A stretch of 24,100 nucleotides of DNA, taken from the NCBI GenBank assembly GCA_035275285.1, contig DATENA010000302.1, positions 1 to 24,100 on the forward strand. Direction: 5' to 3'. Below, in pieces: positions 1 through 7,468 of the stretch. The notes below the pieces were generated by a model. That model was not told the DNA's origin. It was given only the letters and a program-made list of their open reading frames with translations, and ran no database searches. Each line of letters starts with the position of its first letter. Within the stretch, counting starts at the first letter, position 1. This stretch comes from Chersky-265 sp035275285 (lineage in GTDB: Bacteria > Fibrobacterota > Fibrobacteria > UBA11236). The translations under genes were made by a program, and so were the position numbers.

Positions 1-442
1 CCAACTTTTCATCCCGTCAGCATTCCCACCCTACGCTCCCCGTCAGTTCTCGCATCCCCGCCCCTGTCTATAGCTGCCGATGGAATTGGAGCGTGGGATT
101 TTCGCCCCACTCTACGCTGCTACAGCGTGGAACGGGACACCGCCCGCTACTGACAAAAGTTGCAGCTCCTGAGTGACGAACTTCGGCAGGCGATTGCCGG
201 AATCGGAATCCGTCCGCAGACTCTCGAAAGAAAGCAAAAGCTGCTGGAATACCCGGTAAAGCGCTGTTTTTCAGGTTCACATCGGGCATAGGCATGTTCG
301 GCGGCCGGTATTCCGGCAGTGCATATCCCCAAGGTTTCCACAAGTGGTCTTGGACGACTTCAGGGCGCGGCAACCGCCGCAACGCATGACCGGGCCACAT
401 TCCAGCCGTGCAGGCATCTCGGCGATTAGCTAAATTCCGTCC
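1..442. other. Non-coding leader region with hairpins
   Basis: No recognisable protein is encoded here. A reading frame open on the minus strand (68-526) overlaps the start of the next gene and has a composition unlike any family I know, so I do not call it. Visible structure: a hairpin with arms GTGGG (93-97) and CCCAC (106-110); a perfect hairpin ACGCTG-CTA-CAGCGT (114-128); and a larger inverted repeat with one arm at 241-256 (CTGCTGGAATACCCGG) and the other at 305-319 (CCGGTATTCCGGCAG), enclosing 48 bases. What these do is unknown; a decayed mobile or repeat element is possible. The segment runs off the left edge of the window. Confidence 0.4.
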
Positions 443-1000
443 ATGGGACTTCTGACCTTTAGCATCAACATCACCCTGGACGGTTGCGTCGACCACCAGG
501 AAGGGATCGCCGACGACGAGACGCACGCCTTCTTCACCCGCCTCATGGACGAAAGCGGGGCCATGCTGTGGGGCCGAACCACATACGAGATGATGGAGAG
601 CTACTGGCCGGCCGTCGCCCGCGGCGACGAGAATGCGCCGCCGGCGATGCGCGAGTGGGCGGTCAAGCTGGAGGTCAAGCCGAAGTACGTGGTGTCATCG
701 ACGCGCAAGGACTTCCCGTGGGCCAACAGCCACCACATCGCCGGCGATCTGCGCACCGGCGTTCAAAAGCTCAAGGACGCGACCCCGGCCGGTGTTCTGC
801 TCGGCAGCGGCAAGCTCGCGACCGAGCTCGACCGGCTCGATCTGATCGACGAGTACAAGATCCTCGTCCACCCCAGGATCGCCGGCCACGGCCCGGCGTT
901 GTACCAGGGCGGGCTGCCGCGCACACGGCACCTCGAGCTCGTTTCGGCCAAGCCGCTCAGCTGTGGCGCGGTGGCGATGCACTACCGGCGCGCGCGCTGA
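443..1000 (+). CDS. Dihydrofolate reductase family (RibD C-terminal domain) protein
   Basis: A 185-aa cytoplasmic protein of the RibD-C/DHFR-like fold, which binds NADPH in RibD and DHFR; the substrate of these stand-alone versions is generally unknown. Seen: the N-terminal strand with ITLDGCVDH, the WGRTTYEMM segment (family pattern G-R-x-T-Y-x-x-M), the central LLGSGKLATELDRLDLIDEY stretch and the C-terminal VHPRIAGHGPALY, in family order and at normal length. The ATG at 443 starts exactly where family homologues start, but no clear ribosome binding site precedes it. A second member of the family lies in the sigma-factor operon at 8749-9315. No ECF42-type promoter motif (TGTCGA) is present upstream of this copy, so it is probably not in the same regulon. 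Confidence 0.88.
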   Translation: MGLLTFSINITLDGCVDHQEGIADDETHAFFTRLMDESGAMLWGRTTYEMMESYWPAVARGDENAPPAMREWAVKLEVKPKYVVSSTRKDFPWANSHHIAGDLRTGVQKLKDATPAGVLLGSGKLATELDRLDLIDEYKILVHPRIAGHGPALYQGGLPRTRHLELVSAKPLSCGAVAMHYRRAR

Positions 1001-1146
1001 TTCAGAGGAGGCCCATCGCGGCCAGTTCGAGGATCGCTCGGCCAGGCCCGTGCCGAATTCGGTGTGGATGACATTTCAAATCCTGTAAAAAGCTACACAA
1101 CGTGGGCAGCATAATCTGTCCGGATCAGAGGGGACGGTTCAAGGCG

Positions 1147-2193
1147 ATGCGATGGCCCGCAAATGAGGCGACTTCCCTGATCGCCGCCGCCGAAAAGCAT
1201 CTGCGCGATATCCTCGCCCTCGCCTTCGAGCACGGGCCCGGCCGGGACGCCGTGGTCGTCTTCGATACCGGATGCGAACTGGCCGCGGTCCTCACCGGGG
1301 CCTATCGGCGTTGCCTGCCCGGGGCGCGGTTCCTGGACTTCGGCGCGGTTTCCGCCGAGGCCGTCCTCGCCGCCTTCGATCCCCTGCGGCCGGGGGATCT
1401 GGTCGTGCTCGTCCAATCCATGAGTTTCCGCCTGGAAGCGTTCCGCATCCGGGTGGAGCTGTTCAAGCGCATGCTCAAGGTGATCGAGCATCCCCATCTC
1501 TCCCGCATGCAAGGCCGGGAGGCGGCCTGGTACGTGGATGCCTTGGCCTATGATGCGGCCTATTACCGCGGCGTGGGGGGCGCCCTCAAAGCCCGTATCG
1601 ATCGCGCCGGTTCCGGGGCGGTGGACAGCGGCGGCGAACGCCTGGTCTTCCCCTCGCCGTTCGAATCCGCCAAGCTGAACGTGGGCGATTACCGCGGCAT
1701 GAAGAATGCCGGCGGCCAGTTCCCCATCGGCGAGGTGTTCACGGAAGCGAGGGACCTGGAGTCCGTGGAAGGGCGCATCCGCATCTTCGCCTTCGCGGAC
1801 ACGGACTTCCGGGTGAACAGGCCGGAAAAGCCCATCACCCTGGCGGTCCGCCGGGGCCGGGTCGCGGAGGCGATCGACGGCACTCCGGATTTCGAGAAGG
1901 TCCTGGCGGCCATCCGGGCCGACGAGGGCGAGGTCTGGGTGCGGGAGCTGGGGTTCGGCATGAACCGCGCGTTCACCCCGGAACGGATGGTCAGCGACGT
2001 GGGGACCCTGGAGCGCATGTGCGGCATCCACCTCTCCCTGGGGGCCAAGCATGCCGTCTACCGGAAGCCGGATTTCCGGCGCCGGGACGGCCGGCATCAC
2101 GTGGACGTGTTCGCGGTGACGGAGGCGGTGTTCCTGGACGGCGAAAAGGTGTTCCGGGACGGAGCCTGGACCGTCAGCGCTTCATCTCCATGA
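1147..2193 (+). CDS. M29-like metalloaminopeptidase family protein
   Basis: A 348-aa protein resembling aminopeptidase T (peptidase family M29), whose members use two metal ions to release N-terminal residues from peptides. The family's metal ligands all appear in order: E196 in GEVFT, E267 in RELGFG, H295 in IHLSLG, and H318/D320 in HHVDVF near the C-terminus. This matches the E, E, H, H-x-D pattern known for M29. Overall similarity otherwise looks distant, so activity and substrate are inferred. The ATG at 1147 is preferred over an in-frame GTG at 1102 because homology-like sequence begins after it; neither has a strong ribosome binding site. The 3' end overlaps the convergent DUF4197 gene by 20 bases, so the two messages are antisense to one another at their tails. 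Confidence 0.7.
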   Translation: MRWPANEATSLIAAAEKHLRDILALAFEHGPGRDAVVVFDTGCELAAVLTGAYRRCLPGARFLDFGAVSAEAVLAAFDPLRPGDLVVLVQSMSFRLEAFRIRVELFKRMLKVIEHPHLSRMQGREAAWYVDALAYDAAYYRGVGGALKARIDRAGSGAVDSGGERLVFPSPFESAKLNVGDYRGMKNAGGQFPIGEVFTEARDLESVEGRIRIFAFADTDFRVNRPEKPITLAVRRGRVAEAIDGTPDFEKVLAAIRADEGEVWVRELGFGMNRAFTPERMVSDVGTLERMCGIHLSLGAKHAVYRKPDFRRRDGRHHVDVFAVTEAVFLDGEKVFRDGAWTVSASSP

Positions 2194-3163
2194 TCTCGCC
2201 GAACACCTCGCCCAGCAGAGCGGAGACGTCCGACGCCAATCCCTTGGCATAGGCGAACGGATCGCGGCGGATGTCCTTTTCTTCCTGCCCCACCAGGTAG
2301 AAGAGGCCGCCCAGGGCCTTGGCGGTGGTCCACTCGCCCAGGTTCTCGGTCGCGATGGGCTGGTAGGAGACGGGCTCGAGGGCGTCCACCTGCAAGTCCG
2401 GAAAGCTCGCGACGACGGCGTTGCCGTTCCAGGAATCCTGGAAGCCCAGCATTTCATCGTAGCGGGCAAGCACCGCATTGTAGGTGGTCCGGAACCGTCC
2501 CCAGTATTTCGCCAGGGGCACCTTGGCCAGGGTGGAATCCACGATGGGCGAATAGGCGGAGACCAGGGGGGAGAAGGTTTTCCCGTTCAGGTAACCGGTG
2601 GCGGCGGTGCTGTCCGAGCTGTTCAGGAGCTCCAGGCCGTCCACGATGGTCATGCCGGTGATGGCCTTTTTAAAGATGGGGACGGAGCGCGGCGCCGCGT
2701 ACTCCGCCGCCCGGTTCATGTAGAAGACCAGGGAATCGCCGAGGGTTTGCAGCCCGGCGATGTCGGTGAGGAGGGTGCCCGACGCGGAGAGGTTGCTTTG
2801 GAAGGATCCCTTGTCGATGCCGGGGGTGAGGTTCACGGCGGTTTGCATCAATTGCAATTCCGATTTGAACGGGGCGACGTAGGCGCCCACCGCCTGCGCG
2901 GCCTCCAGGGCCCGGGCGGCCTCCTCCGGCAGGAGGATCTTGATGGCCTTGTTGGCCAGGTATCCGTTGACCTTGGCCGCGGCGTTGGAGCTGGAATCGA
3001 TGCCCAAGGCCAGGGCGGTCTTGAGGCCCCGCACCACCTTTCCCGAAAGGGTGGTGTCGGCGCCGTCCGCCGTGGCGGTGGCCAGGAAATCGTCCACGGA
3101 ACAGGAGGCCAGCAGGATGGAGCCGCCCAGGCACGCGGCCGCGAAGGGGATTTTCCGGATCAT
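2174..3163 (-). CDS. DUF4197 family lipoprotein
   Basis: A 329-aa predicted lipoprotein. The N-terminus has a short basic region, a hydrophobic stretch and the lipobox LASC with the lipidated cysteine at residue 21, giving a periplasm-facing, membrane-anchored protein. The mature part shows the DUF4197 pattern: VVRGLKTALALGIDSSSNAA, then a helical region with AIKILLP and an alanine-rich segment, and a C-terminal DPFAYAKGLASDVSALLGEVFGE that looks like the helical end of the family. The function of DUF4197 is unknown. It is longer than the members I recall (roughly 200-250 aa), so the middle region may be an insertion. It is divergent from the TonB-dependent receptor, with 105 bases between them, and convergent with the M29-like gene. 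The ATG sits directly after an AGGGT/ACCCT hairpin. Confidence 0.8.
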   Translation of the reverse strand: MIRKIPFAAACLGGSILLASCSVDDFLATATADGADTTLSGKVVRGLKTALALGIDSSSNAAAKVNGYLANKAIKILLPEEAARALEAAQAVGAYVAPFKSELQLMQTAVNLTPGIDKGSFQSNLSASGTLLTDIAGLQTLGDSLVFYMNRAAEYAAPRSVPIFKKAITGMTIVDGLELLNSSDSTAATGYLNGKTFSPLVSAYSPIVDSTLAKVPLAKYWGRFRTTYNAVLARYDEMLGFQDSWNGNAVVASFPDLQVDALEPVSYQPIATENLGEWTTAKALGGLFYLVGQEEKDIRRDPFAYAKGLASDVSALLGEVFGEIMEMKR

Positions 3164-3268
3164 AGGGTGAATATACCCTTATTCCGCCGCGCGCGGCGTT
3201 CCGTTTCCTTTCGTGTCCCTCGGCACTCCGCTCCGCCGCATAGCGGCGCCCGGAGCGGTTTTGCTACA
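3164..3268. promoter_or_regulatory. Divergent promoter region with three inverted repeats
   Basis: This 105-base segment separates two divergent genes and is rich in dyad symmetry. Seen: AGGGT-N6-ACCCT at 3164-3179, touching the start codon of the DUF4197 gene; a perfect 14-base palindrome CGCCGCGCGCGGCG at 3185-3198; and a long hairpin at 3228-3258 (CCGCTCC GCCGC ATA GCGGC gccc GGAGCGG) followed by TTTT. No convincing -35/-10 pair could be picked out. The third hairpin looks like an intrinsic terminator or attenuator facing the receptor gene. Confidence 0.5.
3228..3262 (+). terminator. Terminator-like hairpin in front of the TonB receptor
   Basis: A 7-bp outer stem (CCGCTCC/GGAGCGG) and 5-bp inner stem (GCCGC/GCGGC) with an ATA loop and a four-base bulge on the 3' side, followed immediately by TTTT, end 6 bases before the first candidate start codon of the receptor. 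Such a structure could attenuate transcription into the receptor or sequester its translation start. It does not end any upstream plus-strand gene, because the gene on that side runs away on the minus strand. The T-run is short, so termination would be weak. Confidence 0.4.
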
Positions 3269-5686
3269 ATGGAAGCCATGGAATTCCCCGGCACGGCTTG
3301 GATCCTCGGGCTGGCCGTCCTGGTCCAGGTCCGGCTTCCGGCCGCCGGGACCCTCCAGGGCAGGATCCTGAGTGCCGCGTCCGGAAAGCCCGTTCCGGGA
3401 GCCGAGGTTTCCATCGTCAAGGCGGACAGGCGGGCCGTTTCGGATTCGGCGGGCCGCTTCCGCCTGGACAGCCTGCAGCCCGGAGCCTATGACCTGCTGG
3501 TCCGCCATCCGGAATACGAGGCGGCCCTCATCCACAACGTCATCCTGCTGGGGAACGCCGCGGAGGAGCGGGAAGTGGAGCTGATGCCGCCCTCGCTCGC
3601 GCTGGAAGAGAGCCGGGTCGCGGCGGTGCCGGTCCAGAAAATCTACGACATGCCCAACTCCACCCACGTGATCGACGCCGAGGAGATCCGGCGGACTCCC
3701 GGGGCCCTGATGGACGTGCAGCGGGTGGTGCAGAAGTTCCCCGGCGTGCAGGCGCGCGGGGACAATGTCAACGAGGTCATCGCCCGGGGCGGTTTCCCCG
3801 GGGAGAACCTGTTCATCCTGGACGGCATCGAGATTCCCAACCCCAACTATTTCGGCAATCAGGGAACGGGCGGGGGCGTGATCTCCGTGGTCAATCCCCT
3901 GATGGTGAAAAAGCTCACCTTCAATTCCGGGGCGCCGCCCGCCCGCTACGGCGGCAAGGCCTCTTCCGTGCTGGACGTCGATTTGCGGGACGGGAATCCG
4001 GAGCTGCTCTTCGGAGGGATCGATCTGGGTTTCTCGGGTGCGGGCCTCCTGGCCGAAGGCCCCTTATGGCCGGGAGCCTCCTTCCTGACCGCCTTCAAGA
4101 AGAGCTATCTGGACGTGGTGGCCGAATTCGAACCCTCCACCGCCATCCCCCGGTTCTGGGGCGGCCAGGCCAAGGTCAGCCAGAAGCTCGGCAACGGATC
4201 CCTCATCGCCGACGGCCTGATCGGCAAGAGCGCCATCCGCATCGAGGACGCGGAAGAGTCCTTCGGCACCGAAGGGGACGTCATCGAAGCGGGCGGGGAC
4301 GTGTTCGCGGCGGGGAGCACCTGGAAGGGGTATTCCGGGGAGCGGTGGGAATTCTCGTCCACCGTGTCCGGAACCGGCAACGTCATCCGCCGCGAGCAGT
4401 ATTTCCGGGACGCGGACACCGTCCCGTCGCGCAGGGAGACCGGGGAATACGAAAGCACCGTCAAAGGCGAAGCGGACTACTTCGCGGAGAACCGCGCGAA
4501 GTGGAGCGTGGGGGGCGAGTTCAAATGGATCGCGTTCCGGGACCATGACCGGGGCCTGCCGGATACCCTGAGGACCTATGCCGGCGCCTCCGACACCCTC
4601 GGCACGCCGGTCACGGACGCCTCCGGGAAGGCGGTGGAGAAATTCATCGCCCCCTCCTCCCGGCTGGATACGCACAAGGAAGCCCTGTTCGCCTCGGTGG
4701 ACTTCGCCGCCTCGCGGCGGCTGTTCCTGGCGCTGGGCGTGCGGGGGGAGCGCTTCGACTACCCGGACGATTGGGACCTGATGCCGCGGGCCAGCGCCCG
4801 CTGGTCCTGGCGCGAGAACCTCGATCTCACGGCGGCGGCGGGATTGCAGGCGCAGTCCCAGAACCTCGCCGATTATGCGGTATCGGGCGGATCGGCCGCG
4901 GGCGGAAACCGCGGCCTGCCCTCCAAGCGGGCGGCGACGGCCTCGCTGGAAATGGATTGGTATCCCCGGAAGCATCTCACCAACCTGGGCCTGAACGTCT
5001 ACGTGAAGCGCTACGATAACCTGGTCCTGGACGCCGTCTATGCGGACGCCCGGCCGCTTTTCCGATTCCAGGGCTCGCCCCGGCGCCTGGACGACGGGGA
5101 GGCGTTGAGCCGGGGCGCGGAACTGTTCCTGGAGCGGAAACTCGCCGGCAACTGGTTCGCCAGCCTGGCCTATTCCTACTCGGAAGCGGACACCCGTTTC
5201 CGGGGCGTGAACGGGGACGAATGGTTCCCTTCGGATTTCGACTACACCCACGTGGCCAACCTCACGGGAGGCGGGGTGTGCGATCTGCTGGGCCGGGAAT
5301 GGTACCGTAACCTGCGGGAGACCCTATGGTTCAAATCCCTGTGCTGGCTCGTGCCCCTGGGCGACAGGATGGAAGCGTCCTTCCGGTTCCGCTATTCCAC
5401 CGGCAGGCCCTATACGCCCCTTGCCTACGACCCCGGTTTCCGGCGCTGGACCCTGGCCGCGGACGCCGTCAACTCGGAACGCTTCCCGGACTACTATTCG
5501 CTGGACCTGCGGCTGGAAAAGCGCCTGGGCTACGGTTGGCTGCGCATGATGTTCTATTTCGACTTCCAGAACGTGCTGGGCCGGGACAACGTGTTCACCT
5601 ACGTCTACAACGACCACACGGGAAAGCGCGTCACCGTCAAGCAACTGCCTTTTTTCCCCATGGGCGGATTCATCATCGGGTTCTGA
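3269..5686 (+). CDS. TonB-dependent receptor with carboxypeptidase-regulatory-like domain
   Basis: An 805-aa outer-membrane receptor that would import a bound ligand using energy from the TonB-ExbBD complex. A signal peptide (about residues 1-25, ending LPAAG) is followed by a carboxypeptidase-regulatory-like beta-sandwich (about 26-110; GTLQGRILSAASGKPVPGA, then SDSAGRFRLDSLQPGAYDLLV). The plug domain follows (about 120-230; VIDAEEIRRTPGALMDVQRVV, FILDGIEIPNPNYFG), then a long beta-barrel with alternating aromatic strands that ends in phenylalanine. There is no SusD-like partner next to it, so it is not a typical glycan SusCD pair; the ligand cannot be told. Two in-frame ATGs, 3269 and 3278, are possible; GGAAG lies between them. 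It is preceded by a terminator-like hairpin. The barrel length is normal and the frame intact. Confidence 0.9.
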   Translation: MEAMEFPGTAWILGLAVLVQVRLPAAGTLQGRILSAASGKPVPGAEVSIVKADRRAVSDSAGRFRLDSLQPGAYDLLVRHPEYEAALIHNVILLGNAAEEREVELMPPSLALEESRVAAVPVQKIYDMPNSTHVIDAEEIRRTPGALMDVQRVVQKFPGVQARGDNVNEVIARGGFPGENLFILDGIEIPNPNYFGNQGTGGGVISVVNPLMVKKLTFNSGAPPARYGGKASSVLDVDLRDGNPELLFGGIDLGFSGAGLLAEGPLWPGASFLTAFKKSYLDVVAEFEPSTAIPRFWGGQAKVSQKLGNGSLIADGLIGKSAIRIEDAEESFGTEGDVIEAGGDVFAAGSTWKGYSGERWEFSSTVSGTGNVIRREQYFRDADTVPSRRETGEYESTVKGEADYFAENRAKWSVGGEFKWIAFRDHDRGLPDTLRTYAGASDTLGTPVTDASGKAVEKFIAPSSRLDTHKEALFASVDFAASRRLFLALGVRGERFDYPDDWDLMPRASARWSWRENLDLTAAAGLQAQSQNLADYAVSGGSAAGGNRGLPSKRAATASLEMDWYPRKHLTNLGLNVYVKRYDNLVLDAVYADARPLFRFQGSPRRLDDGEALSRGAELFLERKLAGNWFASLAYSYSEADTRFRGVNGDEWFPSDFDYTHVANLTGGGVCDLLGREWYRNLRETLWFKSLCWLVPLGDRMEASFRFRYSTGRPYTPLAYDPGFRRWTLAADAVNSERFPDYYSLDLRLEKRLGYGWLRMMFYFDFQNVLGRDNVFTYVYNDHTGKRVTVKQLPFFPMGGFIIGF

Positions 5687-5704
5687 CCGCGCGCGGGGCG
5701 CCGC

Positions 5705-6526
5705 CTAGTCGGGCAGGACGATGCTGCGCATCGACGAAGGCTTGCGCTTTTTCCGGGTCTCCCGGGCGCTGTAGCCGGACTTTCCCTTGCGGTAGCTCGA
5801 TCGCGAAGGATCCAGGGCGCATCGCACCATGAAATCGATCATGGATTTGAACACCACGATGAGATTGTCCTGGGGCCTTCCCGGAAGGCTTTCCACGCCC
5901 CTGCGATCGGCCTCGCTCAGGAAGAAGTGGATGGATTCCAGGGTGGACAGGCAATAGGCGGCCGGCTGTTCCTTGATGTAGAAGATGGATTCATGGGCGG
6001 CGGTGAAGCCTATCCTGGGAAGGGCGCGGATGTTCAGGGACAGCCTCATCATCTTCTTGGCGCATTGCCAGGTCCCGTCCACCAGGAAGATCACCAGGCG
6101 GCGCCCGGACCGTTTGCTTTCCAGCAGGGGCGAGACATCGTCCGTGGACACGTTCAGGGATTTCCTGCCCGGATACATGACCCGGCAATCGTTACGTGGA
6201 TCGCGGATTAGGGCGTTGACTTCCTCGTTGCGCGTGAAATCGATGCCGACGATGATCCGGGAGTTCCGCAGGGTCGCGCGGCAAATCCGCCCCGTCCCGG
6301 CCTTCTCTTTCCTGGCTTCCTTGCAATGCATGAGGATGACGAAGCGGGTTTCCGTGTCGAACGGTTCGATGAGCGGGCACAGGCAGTTTTCCCGGATCCA
6401 GTGGCACGTGTAGCAGGTCGTTTCCTTCTTATAGGTCACGGCCTCTTCCAGGCGCTTGCGCTTCAGTTCCAGGTAGGACGCCTTATCCATCGCGGGACCG
6501 CGGCCCGCGGGCACCGGACCGGGCAT
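5705..6526 (-). CDS. DTW domain protein (tRNA-uridine aminocarboxypropyltransferase-like)
   Basis: A 273-aa (or 261-aa) cytoplasmic protein of the DTW family; characterised bacterial members (TapT) transfer the aminocarboxypropyl group of S-adenosylmethionine to uridine in tRNA to make acp3U. Seen: an N-terminal cysteine cluster C-Y-T-C-x6-C-L-C-P (residues 38-50) likely to bind zinc, the hydrophobic strand FVILMHCKEARKEK, and the signature VDGTW with D150 to W153 followed by QCAKKM. The C-terminus is basic. Substrate in this organism is inferred. The first ATG at 6526 lies 7 bases after the stop of the preceding small gene, which favours coupling; an internal ATG at 6490 (MDKASY) is where the conserved part begins. 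Neither has a clear ribosome binding site. It is the last gene of a three-gene minus-strand operon. Confidence 0.83.
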   Translation of the reverse strand: MPGPVPAGRGPAMDKASYLELKRKRLEEAVTYKKETTCYTCHWIRENCLCPLIEPFDTETRFVILMHCKEARKEKAGTGRICRATLRNSRIIVGIDFTRNEEVNALIRDPRNDCRVMYPGRKSLNVSTDDVSPLLESKRSGRRLVIFLVDGTWQCAKKMMRLSLNIRALPRIGFTAAHESIFYIKEQPAAYCLSTLESIHFFLSEADRRGVESLPGRPQDNLIVVFKSMIDFMVRCALDPSRSSYRKGKSGYSARETRKKRKPSSMRSIVLPD

Positions 6527-6533
6527 GGGAAGC

Positions 6534-6716
6534 TCAGCCGACAGGGGCGAATTCCAGCTTGTTCAGGGAGTCCAGGAGCCTGGCGGCCAAGGCGGCGGCT
6601 TCTTCCCGGCGCCCGTTGATTTCCTCCAGGGAGATGCGGAAGAATCCCCCCACGGCTTCGGCCCATTCCCCGGACCGGGCGTTGAGGGCGGCGACTTCCA
6701 GGGACTTGGTATGCAT
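6534..6716 (-). CDS. Small 60-aa protein of unknown function
   Basis: I do not recognise this protein. It is short (60 aa), starts with MHTKSLEVAALNARSGEWAE and is predicted to be almost entirely helical: two amphipathic helices rich in alanine, glutamate and arginine. It has no signal peptide or membrane segment. The case that it is real is positional. Its ATG lies 2 bases after the TGA of the upstream lipoprotein gene, its own TGA lies 7 bases before the ATG of the DTW gene, and it fills the space between the two exactly. The helical pattern is compatible with a lone TPR-like helix pair or a small binding partner of one of its neighbours. Confidence 0.6.
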   Translation of the reverse strand: MHTKSLEVAALNARSGEWAEAVGGFFRISLEEINGRREEAAALAARLLDSLNKLEFAPVG

Positions 6717-6718
6717 GC

Positions 6719-7306
6719 TCAGTTTCCGTCTTTGGGGATGGAGGCCAGCAGCTTTTTGGCCCATTTGTTCCTGGGCTCCACTTCCAGGACCTTCTGCAGG
6801 TAGGCTCTCCCTTCCGCATAATCCTTGGATTCCAGGGAAAGCCGGCCCATGCTGGCCCACAGCCTGACGTTGTGGCGCGACTCGTTGTAGCCTTCCGAAA
6901 GCAGGCCCGCATGATAGGCGTCCCGGGCCGGCTCCTTCAGGTTCAAATCGTTGAATTTATCGCCGTTGTCCAGGCATGTCAGGGCGGGATTGTCCTTGAA
7001 CAGGCAGAAATCCCGGTCCTTCCCCTTGGCGATGCGCAGATAGGCCGCCTTGTCCACGCCGGGGTACTTCGCGCGGTACTCCTCGAAGGCCTGCTCGTAG
7101 AAGAAATGGTTGGATTCCACCGAATCCCGGCGCTCGACCACCAGGTTGAGGGAGTCCAGGTTGAGGACGGTGGCGGCCGCCTTGTCTTCATCCTTGGACA
7201 CGGCGCAGGCGAGCAACAATCCTGCGCCGGCCGCGGCCAGGAGCGTAAGGAGGCGACGGGAAGCCGGAAACGCGGAGGATGCGGAGGAGGCGAACGTTTC
7301 GGTCAT
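6719..7306 (-). CDS. TPR-containing lipoprotein
   Basis: A 195-aa predicted lipoprotein. A long N-terminal region with RR at 17-18 leads into a hydrophobic run ending in LLLAC, with the lipidated cysteine at about residue 34. The mature part is helical and contains at least one clear tetratricopeptide repeat near the C-terminus (RLSLESKDYAEGRAYLQKVL, followed by EVEPRNKWAKKLL). A preceding helix pair (EPARDAYHAGLLSEGYNE) suggests a second, and two cysteines between (CLFKDNPALTC) could form a disulphide in the periplasm. The start at 7306 is chosen over 7336 because a signal peptide begins naturally there and GGGA lies upstream. It leads a minus-strand operon with the 60-aa protein and the DTW protein. 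A role as an outer-membrane or periplasmic scaffold is inference. Confidence 0.75.
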   Translation of the reverse strand: MTETFASSASSAFPASRRLLTLLAAAGAGLLLACAVSKDEDKAAATVLNLDSLNLVVERRDSVESNHFFYEQAFEEYRAKYPGVDKAAYLRIAKGKDRDFCLFKDNPALTCLDNGDKFNDLNLKEPARDAYHAGLLSEGYNESRHNVRLWASMGRLSLESKDYAEGRAYLQKVLEVEPRNKWAKKLLASIPKDGN

Positions 7307-7468
7307 GAGAGTCCCGGATCGGAAGATTGGAAGCAAATGTGCAAAATTCCGCGCCGGCGCGGATCCGTACCCGCGCGGATTTTCGGGGTCCGGGAGGCCG
7401 ATGCCCCGCCGGGCCGCCCCGGTCCCGGGGAAATCCCGCGTCCGGGCCGGTTTCGCGTCCAGGCCGAA

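Noticed and set aside
68..526. 152-aa minus-strand frame at the left edge
   Set aside because: It overlaps the start of the real DHFR-like gene and its sequence has no recognisable family or coding pattern.
1001..1075. Possible minus-strand gene end (ILELAAMGLL then TGA) after the DHFR-like gene
   Set aside because: Only a dozen plausible residues could be read and the frame has no support upstream. Too short to call.
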